40,406 bases of DNA, from contig JAFQSY010000021.1 in NCBI GenBank assembly GCA_017409265.1, positions 1-40,406 on the forward strand, written 5' to 3'. The notes beneath the pieces are model-generated. The model searched no databases. It was not told the DNA's origin and saw nothing but the letters and a program-made list of their open reading frames with translations. Shown here in pieces: positions 8,884-14,715 of this stretch; the stretch's first letter is position 1; each line of letters starts with the position of its first letter. The translations under genes were made by a program, and so were the position numbers. Source of the DNA: Clostridia bacterium. Lineage in GTDB: Bacteria; Bacillota; Clostridia; Oscillospirales; Acutalibacteraceae.

Positions 8884-8932
8884 AAAACAGACAACTTACC
8901 GTATAAAATTATAGCAGGTAAATTGTCTGTCT
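8884..8932 (-). terminator. Terminator at the end of the lysis cassette
   Basis: ACAGACAACTTACC (8887-8900) and GGTAAATTGTCTGT (8917-8930) form a 14-nt stem with one mismatch and a 16-nt loop. On the minus strand it is followed by TTTTTTATTATA. It closes the endolysin operon and separates it from the phosphoesterase gene. Confidence 0.85.
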
Positions 8933-8944
8933 GCAATATATTTT

Positions 8945-9646
8945 TTATCCTGTGTAGGCTCGTTCAGGCTTAATCAGCTCGCCCTGCTTGAGGAGCGAGA
9001 GCAGCTTTATGTTCTGCTTCACGGTGCCCTTGTAATCCTCAATTCCGTTTGCCTGCGCAATCACCTTGCGGCTCGAATAGCTGCTGTTCTCGCCAAGCGA
9101 TTTGAGCGCATCAACAATTGAGGTTTCGTCTTTTTCGCATTTTGCAAAATATCTTGAAGCTGTGGGGTACTTAATCCATGGGCATTTGCCCCAGCTTTCC
9201 CACGGTCTTTTTCTGATATCCGTTTCAACAACACCGTAGTGAAAACCCCTCGCTTCAATTACTCTTCCGCCGCCGATATATATTCCGACGTGACCGGGCA
9301 TGAAAACGAGAATACCGGGAATTTCGGGCAGAGTATATATTCTTCCTCTCTCCCTGCACTTTAAAAGCATTCCGTTTGCGGAAACATCCTGCGCCGAATT
9401 ATATACGGGCTTGCTGTCGGGAGTTTCGCTCCAGAGATAGCCCTTGATAAGCCCGACACAGTCATGAACCCTTTCTCCGAGGTCTGACTTATATCCGTCC
9501 ATTCTTTCATACTGATAATGTGCGGGATACTGACCCTTTTTTCTGTTAAGCAGGTCCTGGGTGGCGGTGTTGCCGAAGGTGCCGTACCAATAGGGCTTGC
9601 CGAGCTGTGCGATTGCGTATTCAACAAGACCCTTGCTTGTTTTCAT
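8945..9646 (-). CDS. NlpC/P60 phage-type endolysin
   Basis: This is a predicted cysteine peptidase that cleaves peptidoglycan stem peptides. The N-terminal NlpC/P60 domain (about residues 4-155) has the nucleophile block HDCVGLIKGYLW (Cys near residue 63) and the His block GHVGIYIGGGRVIEA (His near 119). The C-terminal 60 residues (about 172-228: SIVDALKSLGE through SLLKQGELIKP) resemble the short cell-wall-binding modules at the ends of phage lysins. No signal peptide is present, as expected for an enzyme released through a holin. ATG 9646 is preferred over 9652 because GGAGG lies 8 nt upstream of it. The gene overlaps the holin gene and is last in the cassette. Confidence 0.88.
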   Translation of the reverse strand: MKTSKGLVEYAIAQLGKPYWYGTFGNTATQDLLNRKKGQYPAHYQYERMDGYKSDLGERVHDCVGLIKGYLWSETPDSKPVYNSAQDVSANGMLLKCRERGRIYTLPEIPGILVFMPGHVGIYIGGGRVIEARGFHYGVVETDIRKRPWESWGKCPWIKYPTASRYFAKCEKDETSIVDALKSLGENSSYSSRKVIAQANGIEDYKGTVKQNIKLLSLLKQGELIKPERAYTG

Positions 9647-9870
9647 TGGCATTCACCTCCGTTCAGGGCTTTTACCGTTCCGTTCCAGACGGCGGAAATG
9701 CCTGCGGCGAGAGCTGCAATAAGCATTGAAAGCCCGACCTTTTTGAATGCATCAAAATCCGTCACCCCGAGCAGAGCATCAACCGAAATTGCCGATAAGA
9801 ATGCCTGCAAAAAAGTTTTTGCCGCGCGTATGGCGGTGTCTTTTATAATTATCTTTGTTTCTTCCTTCAT
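9643..9870 (-). CDS. Phage holin, r1t-like
   Basis: The 75-aa product has a pattern typical of small r1t-type holins: a basic amphipathic start (IIIKDTAIRAAKTFLQAF), a first hydrophobic stretch (about residues 17-34), a short acidic turn (VTDFDAFKK) and a second helix (VGLSMLIAALAAGISAV). Holins assemble lethal membrane holes that let the endolysin reach the wall. GAGGATGAA precedes the ATG. The 3' end overlaps the endolysin start, and the XhlA-like gene ends 1 nt upstream, so translation is coupled through the cassette. Family assignment rests on pattern and position. Confidence 0.75.
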   Translation of the reverse strand: MKEETKIIIKDTAIRAAKTFLQAFLSAISVDALLGVTDFDAFKKVGLSMLIAALAAGISAVWNGTVKALNGGECQ

Positions 9871-9871
9871 T

Positions 9872-10138
9872 TCATCCTCCTGTAATAAGTGTTACGGCAG
9901 TGCTGACCGCCGCTCCGATAAAAGCAAAAAGCAGCCTGTCCCAAAGCGCGGCAGGTCTTGATCTCAAAGCCTCAACTGCAGCTTTAAGCTCCCCGACAAG
10001 GGTAAGCAGACTGTTTAAAGTTGTTGTTGTTGCAACGAGTGATTTATCAATGCCGTTATATTTTCCGAAAAGCTCCTTTATGTTTTCCTCTGCCTGAATA
10101 AGTCGGTGCTCAATCTCCGTTAGGCTGATTTCGCTCAT
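9872..10138 (-). CDS. XhlA-like phage lysis accessory protein
   Basis: The 88-aa product has an N-terminal coiled-coil region (about residues 3-60, rich in E, K and L at heptad spacing) and one C-terminal membrane helix (about 68-87: LLFAFIGAAVSTAVTLI) preceded by RPAALWDR. This is the layout of the hemolysin XhlA family, which works with a holin and an amidase in prophage-like elements such as PBSX. Its ATG overlaps the stop of the upstream baseplate-like gene by 4 nt, and its stop lies 1 nt before the holin start. Another short phage membrane protein is the alternative. Confidence 0.7.
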   Translation of the reverse strand: MSEISLTEIEHRLIQAEENIKELFGKYNGIDKSLVATTTTLNSLLTLVGELKAAVEALRSRPAALWDRLLFAFIGAAVSTAVTLITGG

Positions 10139-11016
10139 GATTCACTGCCTTCGGTATAAGTGATTCTGACATACCGGAGCTGGTTTGCGCTGATATAATC
10201 CTGAATAACATTTGAATTTACGAGAAAATGAACGGTAGCGACAACATAATTGTAATCATCGTTATAAAACGGCTTTCGGCAGCACACAACATATGGGCAA
10301 TCAATATCATACATATACATATCTCTCAAATCGAGCCATTCGGGAAGACTGTCATTTTCAATCTGAAGCTCAACGGATAAAATCTGCGCATTATCGGGAA
10401 TACCGTAATTTTCAAGGCTTTCATACGAGAAAATTTTGAAACCCAATGCATTTTCCGAAACATGAGTTGCGTCAACCTCGCCTTTTTCATATGAAAGAAC
10501 AACAACCTTTTCATTTTTTTGAGCACCGACCGGTACGCCGTTATATGTAAGGCATCCGCCTGCCTCGTTGAGATTTTTGATAACCTCGGAATTATCATGT
10601 GAGTGTCTGTGGTTTCTGTTGATTTCAATGTTTCCTTTAAGAGTGTATTCCGCAATATCCTCTGTGCATTCCTTACCCTCGATTGAAGGCATGAAACGGA
10701 TTTTTGAAACCATCGGGCTTTTGTAAATCAACATATTTTCTTCGGAATAGCCCTCAAGCTGAACGCTCAGATAATGGTCCTGCGTAAGATGCGCTCCGAG
10801 CATGATTCTCATCTCCTGTGCAGGCTTAAGCTGCTCCGAGCGGTAAATCCTGCCGTCGGTTAAAAATACTGCAACAAAAAAATTACTTTCGCTGCCCAGA
10901 ATCTCTTCGGACGGCTTAATCACAAGCTGAGTTGCATTGTTTTCGCCGATATAGCCTGCTTCATCGCCGCCCGAAAGGGGATTTTCACTGTTAAAATCAA
11001 TCAGTAATTCTCTCAT
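10135..11016 (-). CDS. Phage baseplate/tail-fibre-like protein (BppU-like)
   Basis: The 293-aa product has no signal peptide or membrane helix. Residues 1-130 look like a beta-sandwich (FFVAVFLTDGRIYRSEQLKP, HYLSVQLEGY, SKIRFMPSIEG). This resembles the N-terminal region of BppU-type upper baseplate proteins, which in phages connects the tail to receptor-binding modules. A HRHSHDN motif near residue 137 is typical of phage tail-fibre collar segments. The remaining part (about 165-293) is unassigned. Both ends overlap neighbouring genes by 4 nt. No tail-tube, tape-measure or sheath gene is nearby, so if it is a baseplate protein it has lost its particle or been put to another use. Confidence 0.55.
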   Translation of the reverse strand: MRELLIDFNSENPLSGGDEAGYIGENNATQLVIKPSEEILGSESNFFVAVFLTDGRIYRSEQLKPAQEMRIMLGAHLTQDHYLSVQLEGYSEENMLIYKSPMVSKIRFMPSIEGKECTEDIAEYTLKGNIEINRNHRHSHDNSEVIKNLNEAGGCLTYNGVPVGAQKNEKVVVLSYEKGEVDATHVSENALGFKIFSYESLENYGIPDNAQILSVELQIENDSLPEWLDLRDMYMYDIDCPYVVCCRKPFYNDDYNYVVATVHFLVNSNVIQDYISANQLRYVRITYTEGSES

Positions 11017-11285
11017 TCGTCATCCTCCTTTTCTTCATTAATTTCACTAAAGGAATTTTTTCCTTCAATAACATCGCACCAGAGCTTTGCCTGAAAAAGA
11101 AAATCAAGAAGCATTGAAAGCTTCGTTTCGGCAATCGGAAATTGGCAGCATTTTATTCCGTTTTCGCATCCTTTGACTGCAAAAATATTGAACAAATCTC
11201 CTGCAGTTATTCTTGCATATTCCAGCTGCTGGCGAAGCTCTCCGACAGGAATTTCATTCTCGTTGACATTTTTGTTTTCTGACAT
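11013..11285 (-). CDS. Small cytoplasmic protein heading the lysis cassette
   Basis: I do not recognise this 90-aa protein. It begins MSENKNVNENEIPVGELRQQ, is predicted mostly helical and ends in a very acidic tail (EINEEKEDDE). It has three cysteines in the middle (KGCENGIKCC). An upstream ATG at 11375 is rejected because AAGGAGAAATAAT fits the ATG at 11285, and the upstream frame would run through the operator region. Its stop overlaps the baseplate-like gene by 4 nt. As first gene of the operon it lies right behind the putative operators, so it would be the first product made on derepression. Confidence 0.7.
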   Translation of the reverse strand: MSENKNVNENEIPVGELRQQLEYARITAGDLFNIFAVKGCENGIKCCQFPIAETKLSMLLDFLFQAKLWCDVIEGKNSFSEINEEKEDDE

Positions 11286-11303
11286 ATTATTTCTCCTTTC
11301 TCT

Positions 11304-11321
11304 TGTTTCGTATTCGACACA
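11304..11321. promoter_or_regulatory. Operator-like palindrome O1
   Basis: The site TGTTTCGTATTCGACACA fits the pattern TGTGTCG-N4-CGACACA with one mismatch. It lies in the 5' untranslated region of the lysis cassette, just upstream of its ribosome-binding site. It is one of three similarly built sites between the divergent transcription units. Confidence 0.65.
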
Positions 11322-11322
11322 A

Positions 11323-11351
11323 AGAAGAACAAAAAAATACGTTGTTCTTCT
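11323..11351 (-). other. Hairpin in the lysis-cassette leader
   Basis: AGAAGAAC (11323-11330) and GTTCTTCT (11344-11351) form a perfect 8-bp inverted repeat with a 13-nt loop. It lies between operators O1 and O2, within the expected leader RNA of the minus-strand operon. On the minus strand the loop contains a T run, so it may act as an RNA structure or a further protein site. Confidence 0.5.
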
Positions 11352-11365
11352 CACCCTCTTATATT

Positions 11366-11383
11366 TGTGTCGCAATCGACACT
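11366..11383. promoter_or_regulatory. Operator-like palindrome O2, overlapping the lysis-cassette promoter
   Basis: The site TGTGTCGCAATCGACACT has two perfect 6-bp half sites (GTGTCG/CGACAC) with a 4-nt spacer. On the minus strand it lies between a possible -35 (TTAGTG) and a TATAAG -10 at about 11360-11365. A bound dimer would block transcription of the cassette. Confidence 0.75.
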
Positions 11384-11402
11384 AACTATATTAGCGATAA
11401 AA

Positions 11403-11420
11403 ATTGTCGTTGTCAACACA
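11403..11420. promoter_or_regulatory. Operator-like palindrome O3, near the XRE gene
   Basis: ATTGTCGTTGTCAACACA matches the O1/O2 pattern imperfectly (5/7 and 6/7). Its centre is 37 nt from O2, on the XRE-gene side. A weaker third site next to the repressor gene is what phage-type autoregulation would predict. Confidence 0.5.
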
Positions 11421-11442
11421 TTTTTTAAATTTTTTCAAAAAT

Positions 11443-11471
11443 TTGTTGCGTTTAAGAAACATTTATGTTAT
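11443..11471 (+). promoter_or_regulatory. Candidate promoter of the XRE-ImmA operon
   Basis: TTGTTG (11443-11448), a 17-nt spacer and TGTTAT (11466-11471) are followed closely by GATTGAGGTGAG and the XRE start. The match to sigma-A is moderate. Confidence 0.45.
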
Positions 11472-11492
11472 TATTCGATTGAGGTGAGTGAA

Positions 11493-11855
11493 ATGCTCGG
11501 TGAAAAAATAAAAAAATTGAGAAAAGAAAACAAAATGACACAGACAGAGCTTTCCGATAAGCTCAACAGTCAGTTCGGTCTTAAAACAGACAGAGTTATG
11601 ATAAGCAAATGGGAAACGGGGTTTCAGACTCCGATAGTATCAACCCTTACATGCCTTGCGAAGCTTTTTGACGTTTCTCTTGACTATCTCAACGGCAACG
11701 AGAACGCTGAAACGCAGGCAAAAAATAACGTTGAAGCAGCCAAGGTTGCACTTTTTTCGGGAGCGGGCGAAGTGACCGAAGAAATGTGGCAGGAGGTTGT
11801 TGAATTTGCAAAATTTATTGAAGCAAGGGAGGCGAAAAGAAACGAAAACAAATGA
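11493..11855 (+). CDS. XRE-family phage-type transcriptional repressor
   Basis: The 120-aa product has an N-terminal Cro/C1-type helix-turn-helix (about residues 3-68: LGEKIKKLRKENKMTQTELS, then VMISKWETGFQTPIVSTLTC and LAKLFDVSLDYL). A helical tail follows (GAGEVTEEMWQEVVEFAKFI). The ATG at 11493 fits GAGGTGAG at 5-6 nt; upstream in-frame codons run through the operator region and are not used. The gene is divergent from the lysis cassette. The next gene encodes an ImmA-type protease, the classic ImmR-ImmA pair of ICEBs1 and many prophages, in which the protease destroys the repressor. I infer that this protein binds O1-O3 and silences the cassette. Confidence 0.9.
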   Translation: MLGEKIKKLRKENKMTQTELSDKLNSQFGLKTDRVMISKWETGFQTPIVSTLTCLAKLFDVSLDYLNGNENAETQAKNNVEAAKVALFSGAGEVTEEMWQEVVEFAKFIEAREAKRNENK

Positions 11856-12258
11856 GCTTTATGAAATCGCAGAAAAAAACGGAACAGAAATCGTATGCTG
11901 CGATTTGCCCAGAACCTGCTCGGTTTCGGTAAGAACCGCATCGGGCTGTTGCTTTATTGGCATTGATCCGTTTGAGATTGAAACAACGGCACAGGAGAGG
12001 GTGCATCTTGCCCATGAAATCGGTCATTGCGAAACGCTTTCGTTTTATAACACATATTCGCCTCTCGATATCCGCGAAAAGCAGGAAAAAAAGGCGGACA
12101 GATGGGCAGTTTCAAAGCTCGTCCCATTTGATGAGTTGAACGAAGCTTTTGAACGCGGAACAGTTGAAATCTGGGATTTGGCAGAGCTTTTTGACGTTAC
12201 TGAAGAATTTATGCTCAAAGCCATTGAAATTTACAAATTAAAAGGAATTTTAATATAA
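11806..12258 (+). CDS. ImmA/IrrE-type metallopeptidase (anti-repressor)
   Basis: The product is a zinc peptidase of about 150 aa with the active-site motif HLAHEIGH (His-Glu-x-x-His, about residues 70-74) and a downstream EKKADRWA helix expected to give the third ligand. ImmA proteases cleave cognate XRE repressors, usually after DNA damage or a cell-density signal. The start is inferred to be TTG 11806 because AGGAGG (11791-11796) lies 9 nt upstream. This overlaps the XRE gene by 50 nt and no better downstream start exists. The Cys-rich stretch EIVCCDLPRTCSVSVRTASGCC is unusual and could serve redox or metal sensing. The hydrolase gene follows after 13 nt. Confidence 0.85.
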   Translation: MQNLLKQGRRKETKTNELYEIAEKNGTEIVCCDLPRTCSVSVRTASGCCFIGIDPFEIETTAQERVHLAHEIGHCETLSFYNTYSPLDIREKQEKKADRWAVSKLVPFDELNEAFERGTVEIWDLAELFDVTEEFMLKAIEIYKLKGILI

Positions 12259-12271
12259 AAGGAGAATAACC

Positions 12272-13075
12272 ATGTCAGATTTATACAGCTCAATCTGTAT
12301 TTCATCCGTCAAGGCATCGGCGCTTGAAATTGCAGGAATCGAAATACCCGAAAGTATTGAGAAACCCAACCCCGTTTTAACTGCCCTTGCAGAAAAAAAA
12401 CTCGGAGGTAAGCCCGCTGACAGAGTTGTTATCTACAACCCCGATGCGGTTGCGCTCTGGGTTTATCAGAAATATACCTCAATGTTTACAAAAACGGCGC
12501 TCTGCTCCGATGTTGCGCTGCCGATGCTTTCGGTTATGCCGAGCGTAACTCCCGTCTGCTTTGCTTCGATGTATTCGGGAGTCATGCCCGATATCCACGG
12601 AATAAAGAAATATGAAAAGCCCGTTCTGACCGTCAACACAATCTTTGACAGCTACATAAAAGCGGGTAAAAAAGCTGCCATTGTTTCAACCGACAGGGAC
12701 AGCATTTCGATGATTTTCCTCAACCGTGACATGGAATATTTCATTTATGACACGCCCGAAGAGGTTAATGAAAAGGCTCTTTCACTCATCGATGAGGACA
12801 GATTTGACCTTATCGTTATCTACAACGGCAACTATGACAGCACCATGCATAAATTCGGCCCCGAGGCTCCCGAATCGCTTGCAGAGCTTGAAAAAAATAT
12901 TGAATTTTATTCAGAGCTGGTTGAGAAAATCAACCGTGAGTGGAAACACCACAGCGTTTTCTACGGCTTCTGCCCCGACCACGGCTGCCACGAAATCGAC
13001 GGCGACTGTGGCTCACACGGTCTTGACATGGAAGAGGATATGAATGTAATTCACTTTTACGGAGTAAAAGTGTAA
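12272..13075 (+). CDS. Alkaline-phosphatase-superfamily hydrolase (type I phosphodiesterase-like)
   Basis: This 267-aa cytoplasmic protein (no signal peptide) shows the metal-site order of nucleotide pyrophosphatases/phosphodiesterases: YNPDAVA (Asp56), the catalytic-Thr block SVTPVCFASMYSGVMPDIHG (Thr93), NYDSTMHKFG (Asp189, His193), CPDHGCH (Asp236, His237) and GSHG (His249). It is shorter than most family members and has a compact cap region. The substrate is unknown; a nucleotide, sugar phosphate or phosphonate ester is plausible. AAAGGAG provides the ribosome-binding site. It starts 13 nt after immA, so it probably shares the XRE-ImmA promoter. That is an unexpected partner and could mean a role in the same regulatory module, or mere insertion upstream of a resident gene. 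Confidence 0.8.
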   Translation: MSDLYSSICISSVKASALEIAGIEIPESIEKPNPVLTALAEKKLGGKPADRVVIYNPDAVALWVYQKYTSMFTKTALCSDVALPMLSVMPSVTPVCFASMYSGVMPDIHGIKKYEKPVLTVNTIFDSYIKAGKKAAIVSTDRDSISMIFLNRDMEYFIYDTPEEVNEKALSLIDEDRFDLIVIYNGNYDSTMHKFGPEAPESLAELEKNIEFYSELVEKINREWKHHSVFYGFCPDHGCHEIDGDCGSHGLDMEEDMNVIHFYGVKV

Positions 13076-13111
13076 GTGCAAAATGCAAAGTGCATAATTT
13101 CGGAAAAGCTT

Positions 13112-13263
13112 ATTTAGTGAAAAGTGAAGGGTGAAGAATTTTGGGCGGGTTTCACCCGCACCCAATTTTATAATTTTTTTCAGCTTTTTTAAAACAATAT
13201 ATAATAAATTGGAGCGAAGCGACCCTTAACTTTTAACTATTAACTTTTCATTCTTCACTAAAA
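13112..13263 (+). repeat. Modular intergenic repeat, copy R3 (arm-C-A-arm)
   Basis: The left arm (TAGTGAAAAGTGAAGGGTGA) is followed by hairpin module C (GGGCGGGTTTCACCCGCACC). An AT-rich linker ending ATATAATAAATT leads to module A (GGAGCGAAGCGACC) and a right arm of TTAACTTTTCATTCTTCACT type. Module C replaces the B of R1. Flanks such as TTCTGCACTCTGAACTCTAC (13281-13301) resemble the arms of the R6 element near 37.6 kb. Confidence 0.8.
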
Positions 13264-13305
13264 AGCGTCGCAAACCCTTCGTTCTGCACTCTGAACTCTA
13301 CACTT

Positions 13306-14391
13306 TTATTCGGGCCACCATTCGCTTTTCCAGATGCGTTCAATGAGCGATTCTGAAATTTTTTCGTGCTTTTTGAAATCCATCGCTTCAATATAAAAAG
13401 CTTCAAGCTCGTCATGGTCATCCTTTGCCATTTTAAGAGCGCAGATGGCCTCATTCATAAGTTCTCTTGATGCTTTTTTTGAAAAAGCAAGCCTTGCTCT
13501 GTGCTGTGACAATTCCCCTGCGGAATAAAAACGACGCAGAGCAACTGTTTTTGTCGGGATAATTTCCGGCTCACAGAGCTTGTCGCAGGTGAAAAATCCG
13601 AGCGCAAGCTCTTTTATTATGATATGGCGCAACTGCTTTTCATTGCCGACAAACGGGCTTGAAATAACGGAAAATCCGCTTGCAAGAGCATAGGAGCGCA
13701 GCTCGCCGATGAGCATTGATGCCGCAACTCCGAAATCATCCTCAAACATGATTGTCGTGTCGCACATTTCATTTACGGTATCCGATAAAAAATAATATCC
13801 TTTCGGAGTTATTGCATCGAGCAGACGGATTTTTTCAAGCCCGATTTTACCGCTCGGTTTTTTGAAATGGCGGTTTGCAACCCTTGATGCGTAACGCATC
13901 AGCCTCTCTTTATCAATGCAGTCGCGGCAGATTTTTTCGCCGTCGCCGTAAATTGAAAATGCGGATTCGATAAACCTCCTGCTGCGCCTGTGGCAGGCTT
14001 TGTTTCTGTCGGTCAGAGATATGATTTTTTCTCTGTTTTCAAGGAGCTTTTGCTTATCCCAGCAGTCGCCGAGATTGACTATTTCGCCGCTTGCACCGGG
14101 ATAATCGGGGTCCAGAGTGTGAGGAGAGGTGCCGTCAGCTATACTGACACGAAGCGACGGAAAAATAACTCCGTCAAGCGAATCGGGGTCAGATGAGCAG
14201 TATATTCTTTCGCATTCGATATCTCTTTTTTCCATTTCTTCTGCAATTTTTCTCATCAGCGAGGATTTGCCCGTGCCGGGTCCGCCCTTTATGATATAAG
14301 TATACTGTCCTTCAATTTTCGGAGTAAGCTGTGAAAAGCATGAAAAAAATCCGTTTCTTCCGCTTGAGCCAAGAAAATAAGCCTGCATCAT
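13306..14391 (-). CDS. P-loop ATPase of unknown role (PRK06851-like)
   Basis: The 361-aa cytoplasmic protein has a clear Walker A, IIKGGPGTGKSSLMRKI (residues about 33-49). Just after it come the family-specific blocks CSSDPDSLDGVIFPSLRVSI and DGTSPHTLDPDYPGASGEIV. I recognise the arrangement from a widespread but uncharacterised Firmicutes ATPase family related to SF2/AAA-type proteins. Members often carry a second, degenerate P-loop half, here the segment with SSPFVGNEKQLRHII. AGGAGG lies 9 nt before the first ATG of ATGATG. It stands alone on the minus strand between repeat R3 and the SRP RNA gene. Its substrate and process are unknown. Confidence 0.75.
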   Translation of the reverse strand: MMQAYFLGSSGRNGFFSCFSQLTPKIEGQYTYIIKGGPGTGKSSLMRKIAEEMEKRDIECERIYCSSDPDSLDGVIFPSLRVSIADGTSPHTLDPDYPGASGEIVNLGDCWDKQKLLENREKIISLTDRNKACHRRSRRFIESAFSIYGDGEKICRDCIDKERLMRYASRVANRHFKKPSGKIGLEKIRLLDAITPKGYYFLSDTVNEMCDTTIMFEDDFGVAASMLIGELRSYALASGFSVISSPFVGNEKQLRHIIIKELALGFFTCDKLCEPEIIPTKTVALRRFYSAGELSQHRARLAFSKKASRELMNEAICALKMAKDDHDELEAFYIEAMDFKKHEKISESLIERIWKSEWWPE

Positions 14392-14502
14392 AAATAAAAC
14401 CTCCTATATTCTCAAATTATTCCGAATTTCAGAAAATGTGAAAAACTATATGGATTTTCAGCCATGTTTTTTAAAATTTCCCTTTAAATATAAAAATTTC
14501 AC

Positions 14503-14531
14503 TTGATATTATTATAAATATATTATATAAT
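14503..14531 (+). promoter_or_regulatory. Strong promoter of the SRP RNA gene
   Basis: TTGATA (14503-14508), a 17-nt spacer and consensus TATAAT (14526-14531). Transcription would start near 14538-14545, at the edge of the SRP RNA helix. Confidence 0.85.
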
Positions 14532-14544
14532 ACTATGGTAATTG

Positions 14545-14692
14545 AGTTTTGTTTTGGTCATGTGGCGTGTGGGTCCTGTGCGACAGGGCGCTGTGAACCA
14601 TGTCAGGCGGGTGAACCGAGCAGCATTAAGCAGGCTGTCTTGTGCGCCACAGTCCGCCTACCGCCATATGACCAAGATAAAACTCTTTTTTT
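14545..14692 (+). ncRNA. ffs: Bacterial signal recognition particle RNA (4.5S type)
   Basis: The apical SRP54-binding domain is recognisable: GAACCATGTCAGGCGGGTGA and the opposing ACCGAGCAGCATTAAGC match the conserved GTCAGG/AGCAGC internal loop. The long closing stem pairs GGTCATGTGGCG (from about 14556) with CGCCATATGACC (ending about 14672). An outer GAGTTTT/AAAACTC stem followed by a T run ends the transcript. There is no Alu domain, so this is the short form (mature RNA about 115-130 nt), unlike the 270-nt scRNA of Bacillus. It lies immediately upstream of dnaX, as in Bacillus. With Ffh it targets nascent membrane proteins. Confidence 0.92.
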
Positions 14693-14715
14693 AAAACAGT
14701 TAAAGGAGTGAAAGA

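Noticed and set aside
8826-13111. Attachment-site direct repeats flanking the lysis cassette
   Set aside because: Reading both flanks by eye I saw no shared direct repeat of useful length, and no integrase is present.
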